12,567 bases of DNA from NCBI GenBank assembly GCA_046262635.1, contig JBHEMK010000148.1, forward strand, positions 1 through 12,567. The letters are read 5' to 3'. The notes under the pieces were generated by a model. The model was not told the DNA's origin. It saw nothing but the letters and a program-made list of their open reading frames with translations, and ran no database searches. Position 1 is the stretch's first letter. Every line of letters begins with the position of its first letter. Of the stretch, positions 6,476 to 12,567 are shown one piece after another. Source of the DNA: JBHEMK01 sp046262635. GTDB taxonomy: Bacteria > Actinomycetota > Thermoleophilia > Gaiellales > Gaiellaceae. The translations under genes were made by a program, and so were the position numbers.

Positions 6476-7278
6476 AGGACGCGGTGGCCGGTGAGGAGGT
6501 AGTGGGCGGTCAGGTTCTGGAAGGGGTCGAAACGCGCGCCGGCGGCGCGGACGTCCACGTCACCATAGAAGGCGGTCATCGCCTTGCGCAGGCCGAGGTC
6601 ACCGGCCGGCCAGGCGCGGGGCCTGCCGAGGTGGCGGGCCAGGAACCAGTCGGCGGTCCACTCGCCGAGGCCGCGTACGGCAACGAGCCGCTCCTTCACC
6701 TCGCCGTCGGAGAGCGCTGCGAGGACGCCGAGGTCGAGATCCGAGCGCGCCAGCCCGACGACGTACTCCGCTTTCCGCTTCGAGAAGCCGAGCTCGACCA
6801 GCTCCTGCTCCTCGGCGGCCGAGACCCGGGCGCGCGTCGGGAAGGCGTAGGCGTGCTCGGCCGGCTGACCGAGCCGCTCGATCAGCCGGTTGCGGATCGC
6901 GAAGGCCGAGACGAGTGAGACCTGCTGCGCCGTGATCGAGGTAACGAGCGCCTCGAACGGTTCCGGGACGAGCGGCGGCCGGAAGCCCGCGAGCGCCGGG
7001 ACGATCCTGGCGAGCACCTCGTCGCCCGCCGCGAAGGCCGCAAAGGAGTCTAGCTCGAACGGACGCCCGAGCAGGGTCCCGACGACCGGCGCGGTCTCCC
7101 AGTCAAGCGGCTCGACAGTGACGCCGCCGGGCGCGGCCTCGATCCGGACCTCCCTCCTGGCGACCACGCGGTGCAGCCCGCCTTCGTGCCAGAGGTTCGC
7201 GCGATCGGGGCCGAATGCGCGGAAGCGCTCCGTCGAGAGCACGAAGTCGTAGGGCTGCGGCAGGGGCAGGAGGGGCAC
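6472..7278 (-). CDS. AlkA-type 3-methyladenine DNA glycosylase (HhH-GPD)
   Basis: 268 residues from GTG 7278. It belongs to the helix-hairpin-helix DNA glycosylases that excise alkylated bases and leave an abasic site for base-excision repair. An N-terminal beta-domain (about 1-90, 'PYDFVLSTERFRAFGPD') of the AlkA kind precedes the HhH-GPD core. In the core I see 'SITAQQVSL' (about 114-122), the hairpin 'VRGLGEWTADW' (201-211) and the catalytic Asp227 in 'WPAGDLGLRKAM'. It lacks a C-terminal iron-sulfur cluster motif, as AlkA does. GTG 7278 is chosen because a TANNNT box lies 7 nt upstream and the codons between ATG 7308 and it have poor third-position GC. ATG 7308 (278 residues) is the alternative. 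Its stop overlaps the GNAT start. Whether alkylation damage induces the operon cannot be seen. Confidence 0.9.
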   Translation of the reverse strand: MPLLPLPQPYDFVLSTERFRAFGPDRANLWHEGGLHRVVARREVRIEAAPGGVTVEPLDWETAPVVGTLLGRPFELDSFAAFAAGDEVLARIVPALAGFRPPLVPEPFEALVTSITAQQVSLVSAFAIRNRLIERLGQPAEHAYAFPTRARVSAAEEQELVELGFSKRKAEYVVGLARSDLDLGVLAALSDGEVKERLVAVRGLGEWTADWFLARHLGRPRAWPAGDLGLRKAMTAFYGDVDVRAAGARFDPFQNLTAHYLLTGHRVL

Positions 7279-7285
7279 GTCGCGA

Positions 7286-7291
7286 ACGCTA
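7286..7291 (-). promoter_or_regulatory. Candidate leaderless -10 (TAGCGT) for the glycosylase operon
   Basis: On the minus strand TAGCGT ends 7 nt before the GTG at 7278. There is no Shine-Dalgarno sequence there, so the mRNA may start at the GTG. No clear -35 hexamer is seen. If ATG 7308 is the real start this box is inside the coding region and meaningless. Confidence 0.4.
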
Positions 7292-7308
7292 GTGGCCGGC
7301 GCACCCAT

Positions 7309-7671
7309 CCGGGTCGGCCACCGCCAGCCTGCACGCGGTGCCGCCCGATCGGCCGCGGCGGCTCTGTCGTTCGCAGAACGGGTGCGGGTGGGTTGTCCCC
7401 TCCGGAACGAATCGGCGAACGACCCGCCCCCGGGTGATTGACGCTCGCAGTTCCTGGCCGCCACCATGCCGTAGGCGTCGAAGACGCGCAGCTTGGCCCC
7501 TCGACTGCTGCGAAACCTCATCCTCGCTGGTCTGTCCGCACCCGCCGACCGAGGGGAATCGCGACCGCTGGCCGCACGTTTGCCTCTTCGTGGGATCCCC
7601 GGCCCGTCTCGCTGCGCGCGACATCCCGCGTCGCAGCCCTCGGCCTCCGCTGTGACCGGCCCCGCGCTCCC
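7309..7671. other. Largest non-coding gap, between divergent genes
   Basis: The stretch between the glycosylase operon and the EamA gene has no believable gene. Open frames on both strands are Arg/Pro-rich with no family resemblance and no start signals. It holds a small cluster around GAACG: an inverted pair CGTTC-GCA-GAACG at 7368-7380 and a direct repeat GAACGA at 7405-7410 and 7417-7422, 12 bp apart. These could be regulator sites for the divergent promoters or chance. I see no tRNA, riboswitch fold or insertion-sequence end. Confidence 0.5.
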
Positions 7672-7678
7672 GAGGGAG
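7672..7678 (+). promoter_or_regulatory. Ribosome binding site of the EamA gene
   Basis: GAGGGAG lies 5 nt before the ATG at 7684. It selects this start over the far upstream in-frame start at 7438, whose translation would add a long non-membrane, low-complexity leader. Confidence 0.65.
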
Positions 7679-7683
7679 CGGGC

Positions 7684-8604
7684 ATGACGCGCCGCGGCAT
7701 GCTGCTCTTTGCTGCGATGTGCCTGATCTGGGGGCTGCCGTACCTCCTGATCCGCGTCGCCGTCCGCGAACTCACGCCCGTGACGCTGGCGTTCGCGCGC
7801 ACCGGCATTGCGGCGCTGCTCCTGCTTCCGCTCGCGGCGATCCGCGGAGAGCTGCGACCGTTGCTGCGGCGGTGGGCGCCGATCCTCGCGTTCACGATCG
7901 TCGAGATCGCCGTTCCGTGGTTCCTTCTCGCCCATGCCGAGACAAAGCTGACGAGCTCGCTGGCGGCCCTGCTCATCGCGGCGGTGCCGCTCGTGGGAGC
8001 GCTCCTGACCACGTTCACGGGGGAGCGCGAGCGCCATGGTGCGCGCCGCTGGGCCGGCCTCCTGGTGGGGCTGGCCGGCGTGGTCTCGATCGTCGGTCTC
8101 GACGTGCAGGGCGCGGGTGTGCTGCCGCTGTCGGAGGTCGCGATCGTGGCGGTGTGTTACGCGGTCGGGCCAATCGTGCTGGCCCGCTGGCTGACGGACG
8201 TGCCGGCGCTCGGCGTGGTCGCCGCATCAATTGCCATCGCCGCGTTGGGCTACCTGCCGATCGCCGCGTTCTCGCTCCCCGCTCGACTGCCCGGATGGAA
8301 GGTCGACGCGTCGGTGACCGTGCTCGCAGTCGTCTGCACCGCGCTCGCGTTCGTCCTCTTCTTCCAGCTGATCGCAGAGACCGGCCCGGTGCGGGCGACG
8401 GTGTTCACCTACGTCAACCCCGCCGTCGCGGCACTGCTCGGAGTGACCGTGCTCAGCGAGCGATTCACCGCCGGGATGGCGGCCGGCTTCGCGCTCGTGC
8501 TCGTCGGGTCCGTGCTGGCGACTTACGCCCCCCGTCCGATCGGCCCCGAGGCGGGATCGGCCCACGGCACCACGGATCCGGCGCCTGCGCGACCGCTTGC
8601 CTGA
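7684..8604 (+). CDS. EamA-family (DMT superfamily) transporter
   Basis: 306 residues forming about ten membrane helices (near 3-25, 33-53, 66-84, 91-110, 123-140, 147-168, 175-198, 210-230, 237-257, 264-281), arranged as two tandem EamA repeats of five. Repeat features are 'CLIWGLPYLLIRVAV' at the first helix, 'LAFARTGIAALLLLPLA' in the second, and 'AVCTALAFVLFFQLIAETGP' plus 'FTYVNPAVAALLGVTVLSE' in the second half. The last of these is the most conserved EamA signature. Members export amino acids, nucleosides or other metabolites using the membrane gradient; the substrate is not predictable. The C-terminus is a 25-residue Pro/Gly/Ala-rich cytoplasmic tail. The gene is alone: divergent from the glycosylase operon, convergent with the alpha/beta hydrolase 152 nt downstream. 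Confidence 0.93.
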   Translation: MTRRGMLLFAAMCLIWGLPYLLIRVAVRELTPVTLAFARTGIAALLLLPLAAIRGELRPLLRRWAPILAFTIVEIAVPWFLLAHAETKLTSSLAALLIAAVPLVGALLTTFTGERERHGARRWAGLLVGLAGVVSIVGLDVQGAGVLPLSEVAIVAVCYAVGPIVLARWLTDVPALGVVAASIAIAALGYLPIAAFSLPARLPGWKVDASVTVLAVVCTALAFVLFFQLIAETGPVRATVFTYVNPAVAALLGVTVLSERFTAGMAAGFALVLVGSVLATYAPRPIGPEAGSAHGTTDPAPARPLA

Positions 8605-8617
8605 CGTGCCGGTGCGC

Positions 8618-8630
8618 ATGCCGCAGGCAT
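8618..8630. terminator. Short hairpin after the EamA gene
   Basis: ATGCC (8618-8622) and GGCAT (8626-8630) form a 5-bp stem with a GCA loop, 14 nt after the TGA. It is weak and lacks a T-tract. The remaining convergent gap to 8756 shows nothing else I can support. Confidence 0.2.
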
Positions 8631-8756
8631 TCGACTGGCCTCGTCCCCGCCTCCATCGCCCGCCGCAGGCAAACCGACGACCGGATCTTCGAGGTGTGAT
8701 GGTCGGGGCGTCCACTGCCCGGATGACGTCGGCAACGCGCTCCGAAGCAGCGGCGT

Positions 8757-9540
8757 TCAGCCGAGAGCGTCCGCGAAAAACTCGAGCACGAGCTCGTCGA
8801 AGGCCGCCGGCTGCTCGAGATTCGGCACGTGCGCAGCACCGGGGATCGTGACGAGCCGCGCTCGGGGGATCTCGCGTGCAAACCTGCCCGCGAGCGCATG
8901 CATGTCCTCGACGTCCTCCGAACCGACCAGGACGAGCGTCGGCGCCTGCACCTCGCTCAGACGCGTCGCGAGATCAGGCACGAGCAGGTCATCGCGAAGA
9001 CGCTGCCAGTGGGGCGCTTGCCGCTCGAGCGCGCGCCGCTGCATGGCGGCAACCGCGGCCCGCACGGGGCTCGACGTCCGCCGCCGATCGGTGCGGCCCG
9101 TCGACCCACATGCGCAGGTTGATCTCCGTCGCGGCGTCCAGGTCGCCGCGGGCGACAGCCTCGTCCTCCGCCGCGCCGTAGGCCAGCACGGTCTCTGACC
9201 AATCGACGTCGGGCAGACCCGCGCCCACGAGCACGAGGGCGCGCACGAGCTCGGGGCGGGCGAGGGTCAGCTCGAGTGCTACGCGACCGCCGAGCGAGGC
9301 GCCGATGATTCCCGCCGAGCGGATGTCGAGCTCGTCCAGCGGGCCGACCACATCCAGTGCATAGCTGTCGGCCAGCATCCCGATCGGGGTGCGCCCGAAG
9401 CCCGGGAGGTCGCAGCGCACCAGCCGGTACCGCGGTGCAAACGACCTCCACTGGGGCTCCCACATCTCGCCGTCAGCGATTCCCGCATGGAGGAAGACGA
9501 TCGCCGGACCGGTGCCCGTGATCTCGTAGTGCAGGGCCAC
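8757..9540 (-). pseudogene. Alpha/beta hydrolase broken by a one-base frameshift
   Basis: Two overlapping frames make one alpha/beta hydrolase of about 260 residues. The first (from GTG 9540) has the oxyanion 'FLHAG' (16-20), 'DLPGFGRT' (44-51) and the nucleophile elbow 'GASLGG' with Ser82. It should continue after 'SAADVEP' (residue 158) but instead runs on in a wrong frame to a stop at 8989. The second, from 9065 to the stop at 8757, carries the rest: 'PTLVLVGSEDVEDM' with the acid (Asp209 after repair) and 'IPGAAHVPNLEQP' with His237. The frames join perfectly if one C of the CCCC run (minus strand, 9069-9066) is removed, giving 'DVEPVRAAVAAM'. As it stands the catalytic triad is split. 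The family covers 3-oxoadipate enol-lactonase-like and haloperoxidase-like enzymes; the substrate is unknown. It lies 70 nt downstream of homogentisate dioxygenase on the same strand. Mutation or a base-call error are both possible. Confidence 0.82.
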
Positions 9541-9610
9541 GTGCGAACTCGAGCGGCGGCCGGCGTACCTGACTGGAACCCGCCGTCGATTCCCGGTCGG
9601 AGACCGGTCC

Positions 9611-10828
9611 TCAGAGATGCGAGGTGACTCCGGCGCCGGTTGCGTCGACTGCGCCCGCGACGTCGCCGCGGTTTCCTGCATCCTCATACCACGAGTACGC
9701 ATAGCGACCGTCGTCGAGCCCGCGCGCGAAGGTCGAGAGCTTCAACGGGTGGAAGGTGTCGCACATCACCGCGAGCTCGTGCGTCTCGTGCATCCCGATC
9801 GAGGCCTCCGCGAGGCCGGGCTGCGGCCCGTGCGGCAGCCCCGACGGGTGAAGGGTGATCGAACCGGACTCGACCCCCCTGCGCGAGCCGAACTTGCCGG
9901 AGACGTAGTAGATCATCTCCTCCGACTGCAGGTTCGAGTGGTGGTAGGGAATCGGGACGGCCAACGGGTCGAAGTCGAGCTTGCGGGGGCAGAAGGAGCA
10001 GATGACGAAATTCGGGCCCTGGAAGGTCTGGTGCGAGGGGGGCGGCTGGTGGATGCGGCCGGTGATCGGCTCGAAGTCGTGGATCGAGAACGCCCACGGA
10101 TAGAGATACCCATCCCAGCCGACGACGTCGAAGGGGTGGTAATCGAGCACATAGGTCTGGTAGCCGCCCCGGACGCGCACCTTCACGGGAAACTCGCCCT
10201 TCTCCCGCACCGTGTTGAGCTGGGTCGGAGGATGGATGTCGCGGTTGTAGTACGGCGCGCCCTCGAGCAGCTGCCCATACGCGTTGCGGTAGCGCCGGGG
10301 GATCTCGATCAACCCGGACGTCTCAAAGACGAGGTAGCGCTGCGGGCCTTCCGGTCGGAAGCGGTACGTCGTGCCGCGGGGGACGACGAGGTAATCACCC
10401 TCCGCGTAGGGGACGTCGCCGAAGATCGTCTCGAGCGTGCCCGAGCCCTCGTGCACGAAGATCGTCTCGTCGCCCTCGCCGTTGCGGAAGAAGTAGTTCA
10501 TCGAGCCGGCGGGGCGGCAGAGCGAGATCTCGACGTCGCCGTTCCACATCAGCAGCCGCCGGCCGGTGACCTCGTCGCCCCCGGGCTCGGTGTCGAAGGT
10601 CTTGAAGTGCCTGTGCGCGTGCGTGTCTGGCAGCCACTCCTCGCGCTCGATCGGCTCGAAGCTGCCGAGTTCCATCACGCGGCAGGGGGACTGCAGGTGG
10701 TAGAGGATCGATTCGTTGCCGGTGAATCCCTCCAGTCCCATCACCTCCTCGGTGAGGAGGGTGCCGTTCTCTCGAAACTGGACGTGCCGCTTGCGCGGAA
10801 CCTCGCCGAGGCGCTGGTAAAAGGGCAT
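9611..10828 (-). CDS. hmgA: Homogentisate 1,2-dioxygenase family protein
   Basis: 405 residues from ATG 10828. The family uses non-heme Fe(II) and O2 to open the homogentisate ring to maleylacetoacetate, in tyrosine and phenylalanine breakdown. It is a cupin-fold enzyme. The iron-binding region is clear: 'PYHHSNLQSEEM' gives His297 and Glu303 with the spacing of the known HxxxxxE ligands, and 'SGLPHGPQPG' gives His333. 'PPPSHQTFQGPN' (262-273) and 'VLDYHPFDVVGWDGYLYPW' region (227-245) are also typical of the compact bacterial form. The N-terminal cupin has 'ETIFVHEGSGTLETIFGDV' (121-139). The length is in the family range. A related substrate (a gentisate-like or other ring-cleavage substrate) cannot be excluded. 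No HPPD, maleylacetoacetate isomerase or fumarylacetoacetase gene is in the window. The ATG follows the TAG of the FAD oxidase by 2 nt with no Shine-Dalgarno, so it is probably translated by re-initiation. Confidence 0.87.
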   Translation of the reverse strand: MPFYQRLGEVPRKRHVQFRENGTLLTEEVMGLEGFTGNESILYHLQSPCRVMELGSFEPIEREEWLPDTHAHRHFKTFDTEPGGDEVTGRRLLMWNGDVEISLCRPAGSMNYFFRNGEGDETIFVHEGSGTLETIFGDVPYAEGDYLVVPRGTTYRFRPEGPQRYLVFETSGLIEIPRRYRNAYGQLLEGAPYYNRDIHPPTQLNTVREKGEFPVKVRVRGGYQTYVLDYHPFDVVGWDGYLYPWAFSIHDFEPITGRIHQPPPSHQTFQGPNFVICSFCPRKLDFDPLAVPIPYHHSNLQSEEMIYYVSGKFGSRRGVESGSITLHPSGLPHGPQPGLAEASIGMHETHELAVMCDTFHPLKLSTFARGLDDGRYAYSWYEDAGNRGDVAGAVDATGAGVTSHL

Positions 10829-10830
10829 GG

Positions 10831-11784
10831 CTAGAGGATATCCGCGATCCGGCGACCGATCATCGGCGCGAACTTGAACCCGTGCCCGGAGCAGGCCGAA
10901 GCCACGAGGATCCGGCCGTGGCGCTCCAGCACGAACGACTCGTCTGTTGTCGTCGTGTAGAAGCAGGTTTCCGCTGCGACCGGCTCGACGTCGGCTCCCG
11001 GGAAGCGTTTCCCCACCCAGGCGGCGACCTTCTCGACGACGTCGGCATCGACCGTGGGCTCGTCGTCGGGGTCGGCCTCGGGCCCGGCCATGTGCGCGCC
11101 CGCCTTGAGGCCGTACAACGGATCTCGGACGGCGTAGATCAGGTGGCCGTGCGCGTCGCGATCGACGACGGCGCCGACCGCCGGCTTGTGCCGGAAGTAG
11201 GCGAAGGTCTCCCGCGTCTCGCGGACCGGCAGCTCGATCCCGGAGGCGGCCAGCAACTTCCGGGCCCATGGGCCGGCGGCGACGACGACCGCGTCGGCCT
11301 CGACGGCCTCGAGCCGCTCCACGCGGCTGCCGGTCTCGACCCGGAGCCCGCGGAGGAACGCGCGCCGCGCCCGGTCTGCGAGGACGATGCCGGCCTCCGG
11401 CTGGAGCAGGGCAGTCCAGCCCTCGGGCACTGCGACCCCGAAGCGGCCGGGGTCGACCACGTCGCAGGCGACGCCACAGCACTCGAGCGCCGCGCGGGAG
11501 CTGACGGCAAGGTCCTCCACCAGCTCGAGCAGCCCGTCCAACTCGAGCAGCCGGTCGCCGCACTCCCGCTCCAGCCCGCGCCAGCCGGCGAGCGCCTCGC
11601 GCGCCAGCTCGACCCACGCGCGCTGCGGGTACGCAAGCCGGAAGATGCGCGAGCGCCCATGGCTCGAGCCGCGCGCGTGCTCGAGCTCGAACTGCTCGAG
11701 GATGCGAACCTCGTGGCCGTCGCGCACGAGGGCCCACGCGGCGGCCGCGCCCACGATCCCCGCTCCGACGATCACAACCTTCAC
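10831..11784 (-). CDS. FAD-dependent amine oxidase, monomeric sarcosine oxidase-like, short form
   Basis: 317 residues from GTG 11784. An N-terminal Rossmann motif 'VVIVGAGIVGAAAAWAL' (3-19) binds the ADP part of FAD. 'GSSHGRSRIFRLAY' (39-52) is the signature of the sarcosine oxidase/N-methyltryptophan oxidase group of the DAO family. 'CFYTTTTDESFVLE' (274-287) places Cys274 where monomeric sarcosine oxidase attaches FAD covalently, and 'SGHGFKFAP' (299-307) is the conserved C-terminal FAD-contact segment. Such enzymes oxidise N-methyl or secondary amino acids to imines and release H2O2. The usual length is about 370-390, so about 60-70 residues are missing, apparently from the middle substrate-binding region, while all flavin motifs remain. 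Substrate preference is therefore open. It is cytoplasmic and is the first gene of the group with homogentisate dioxygenase. Its start is 17 nt from that of the divergent neighbour. Confidence 0.87.
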   Translation of the reverse strand: MKVVIVGAGIVGAAAAWALVRDGHEVRILEQFELEHARGSSHGRSRIFRLAYPQRAWVELAREALAGWRGLERECGDRLLELDGLLELVEDLAVSSRAALECCGVACDVVDPGRFGVAVPEGWTALLQPEAGIVLADRARRAFLRGLRVETGSRVERLEAVEADAVVVAAGPWARKLLAASGIELPVRETRETFAYFRHKPAVGAVVDRDAHGHLIYAVRDPLYGLKAGAHMAGPEADPDDEPTVDADVVEKVAAWVGKRFPGADVEPVAAETCFYTTTTDESFVLERHGRILVASACSGHGFKFAPMIGRRIADIL

Positions 11785-11786
11785 CT

Positions 11787-11801
11787 CGATATCGTGCCGA
11801 T
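11787..11801 (+). promoter_or_regulatory. Compact divergent control region with palindrome and leaderless -10
   Basis: Only 17 nt (11785-11801) separate two divergent GTG starts. The gap holds a perfect 8-bp palindrome CGATATCG (11787-11794). On the plus strand TATCGT (11790-11795) fits TANNNT and ends 6 nt before GTG 11802, which suits a leaderless transcript. No Shine-Dalgarno sequence is present for the plus gene. The minus-strand promoter is not evident and may lie inside the plus gene. Confidence 0.45.
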
Positions 11802-12380
11802 GTGCCTCGGACGCCGGACGACATGCGCGGGGCGATCATCCGCAACCTGCCGGCCAAGACGGGCCGGAGGATCGAGGAGTGGTCCCGGTTGCTGCGCACG
11901 CGGGGGCCCGGGGGCACGCGGAGCGAACGGATGGCGTGGCTCCAGGGGGAGCACGGCCTCGGCCGCGGCCAGGCGGCGATGGTCGCCGACTGGACCGACC
12001 GCCCCGAGGTCTTCGAGGAGCCGGATCCAGCCGGGCTCGTCGAGGCCCAGTACGAGGGAAAGGACGGGATCCGCCCGATCTTCGCCCGGCTTGCCTCGAT
12101 CATCGAGGAGCTCGGCCCGGACGTTGCGGCCGAGCCGCGCAAGACCTACATCGCCTACGCCCGTGGCCGGCAGTTCGCGCTCCTGCAGGCGTCGACCGCG
12201 ACGCGTCTCGACCTGGGCCTCGTCCTACCCGGAGCGGCCGAGACGGAGCGGCTGCGCGCAGCCGGGTCGTTCGGCTCCGGCCGGACCACGCATCGGGTCT
12301 CGCTCGCGCACGAGGACGAGATCGACGCGGAGCTGACGGACTGGCTTCGCGCCGCATACGCGGCCGCCGCAGAGACCTAA
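11802..12380 (+). CDS. DUF4287 and DUF5655 domain protein
   Basis: 192 residues from GTG 11802. An N-terminal DUF4287 part (about 10-62) shows 'LPAKTGRRIEEWSRLL' and 'MAWLQGEHGLGRGQAAMV', the two helices typical of this small domain. A C-terminal DUF5655 part (about 92-187) shows 'IEELGPDVAAEPRKTYIAY', 'RQFALLQASTATRLDLGLVL', 'THRVSL' and a closing 'DEIDAELTDWLRAAY'. The combination is widespread in actinobacteria; DUF5655 resembles the DUF1801/YdhG type of small alpha-beta domains, but no reaction is established. There is no signal peptide or membrane segment. ATG 11823 is an alternative start, but GTG 11802 has a -10 at leaderless distance and keeps the usual N-terminal leader of the domain. 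The TAA overlaps the stop of the convergent downstream gene. Confidence 0.88.
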   Translation: MPRTPDDMRGAIIRNLPAKTGRRIEEWSRLLRTRGPGGTRSERMAWLQGEHGLGRGQAAMVADWTDRPEVFEEPDPAGLVEAQYEGKDGIRPIFARLASIIEELGPDVAAEPRKTYIAYARGRQFALLQASTATRLDLGLVLPGAAETERLRAAGSFGSGRTTHRVSLAHEDEIDAELTDWLRAAYAAAAET

Positions 12381-12567
12381 GGCTCGGTGTGGACGATCAC
12401 GTCCGCAATCTCGGGCCGCTCGGCCCGGATCCGCTCCTCGATACCGCTCGCGCGTGCGTGCGCCTCCGCCAGCGGGCAGCCCGGGTCGAGCCCGAGCGTG
12501 AGGAACGCGACCAGCCCTTCGATCGTCTCGAGGAAGCGGAGCTCACGCAGGTCGGAGCCGCCGGCCT
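12377..12567 (-). CDS. C-terminal end of a probable cation diffusion facilitator transporter (start outside window)
   Basis: The minus strand is open from the window edge to the TAG at 12379-12377, giving 63 codons including the stop. The sequence 'LGLDPGCPLAEAHARASGIE' followed by 'ERIRAERPEIADVIVHTEP' matches the cytoplasmic C-terminal dimerisation domain of CDF (cation efflux, ZitB/FieF-like) proteins. In these a 'pLaeAH.i...iE..ir...p...dv.vH.eP' pattern closes the protein, and the two histidines often bind metal. The membrane part, which would prove a transporter, is beyond the window; a stand-alone domain is possible. It overlaps the stop codon of the convergent gene by 4 nt. Confidence 0.7.
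   Translation of the reverse strand, partial: AGGSDLRELRFLETIEGLVAFLTLGLDPGCPLAEAHARASGIEERIRAERPEIADVIVHTEP

Noticed and set aside
5375..6502. 375-residue plus-strand open frame
   Set aside because: Antisense to the GNAT gene, with composition of a shadow frame.
7309..7671. Possible tRNA, riboswitch or insertion-sequence remnant in the large gap
   Set aside because: No T-loop GGTTCGANTCC-like sequence, cloverleaf, terminal inverted repeats or transposase fragment could be found by eye.
7493..7687. 64-residue frame from TTG 7493 whose TGA overlaps the EamA ATG
   Set aside because: The overlap looks like coupling, but the peptide is Arg/Pro/Ser-rich, has no start signal and resembles nothing; the EamA gene has its own Shine-Dalgarno site.
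8757..9065. C-terminal half of the alpha/beta hydrolase as an independent 102-residue gene from GTG 9065
   Set aside because: It continues the first frame exactly after a one-base correction and contains only the Asp/His half of a hydrolase; no ribosome binding site precedes the GTG.
10744..10760. Perfect 7-bp inverted repeat CCTCCTC-GGT-GAGGAGG
   Set aside because: Lies inside the dioxygenase coding sequence and follows from the codons for Leu-Leu-Thr-Glu-Glu; no sign of a regulatory role.
10829..12142. Upstream extension of the homogentisate dioxygenase frame (843 residues in all)
   Set aside because: The extension is an off-frame reading of the FAD oxidase gene; homology to the dioxygenase begins at ATG 10828.
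10882..12336. 484-residue plus-strand open frame
   Set aside because: Antisense to the FAD oxidase and then off-frame in the DUF4287/DUF5655 gene; no coherent domain.

Overview
The window is GC-rich (roughly 70% by eye), densely packed bacterial chromosome with short intergenic gaps, frequent GTG starts and strong third-position GC. Several start codons have a TANNNT box 6-8 nt directly upstream and no Shine-Dalgarno sequence, the pattern expected of leaderless actinobacterial promoters. With the gene content (DUF72, DUF4287/DUF5655, compact homogentisate dioxygenase), this suggests an actinobacterium, perhaps of the Thermoleophilia/Gaiellales type. The lineage is an inference from style, not a database result. 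I see no tRNA, rRNA, CRISPR array, transposase, integrase or prophage gene.

Layout. 1-816 (+) is the 3' part of a LivK-type ABC substrate-binding protein. 890-1948 (+) is an exported protein with an unknown N-terminal domain and an Ig-like C-terminal part. 2018-2965 and 2975-3670 (+) are a DUF72 (YecE-like) protein and an orphan class-I glutamine amidotransferase. They are 9 nt apart, and each seems to have its own leaderless -10. 3667-4107 (+) is a small membrane-anchored protein that appears to need a CTG start. Four minus-strand genes with overlapping stop/start codons follow: AlkA-type DNA glycosylase (6472-7278), a GNAT fused to an unknown domain (5489-6475), a GST with a damaged N-terminal domain (5007-5495) and a two-domain rhodanese (4219-5010). 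Together they read as a repair/detoxification operon. After the largest non-coding gap comes an EamA-family exporter (7684-8604, +).

The next minus-strand group is transcribed from 11784 downwards: a short sarcosine-oxidase-like FAD enzyme (10831-11784), homogentisate 1,2-dioxygenase (9611-10828) 2 nt behind it, and an alpha/beta hydrolase (8757-9540) broken by a one-base frameshift. The FAD gene diverges, across only 17 nt, from a DUF4287/DUF5655 protein (11802-12380, +). That gene overlaps by 4 nt, tail to tail, the C-terminal end of a probable cation-diffusion-facilitator transporter running off the window (12377-12567, -).

Functionally the window is mostly housekeeping and accessory metabolism: solute uptake and export, aromatic ring cleavage (homogentisate branch of tyrosine/phenylalanine catabolism), alkylation repair and sulfur/glutathione chemistry. 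I did not find a convincing new multi-gene system. The points worth a second look are the two damaged genes, the non-AUG start, the tightly packed leaderless promoters, the GNAT fusion with an unassigned domain, and the FAD oxidase/dioxygenase pairing.
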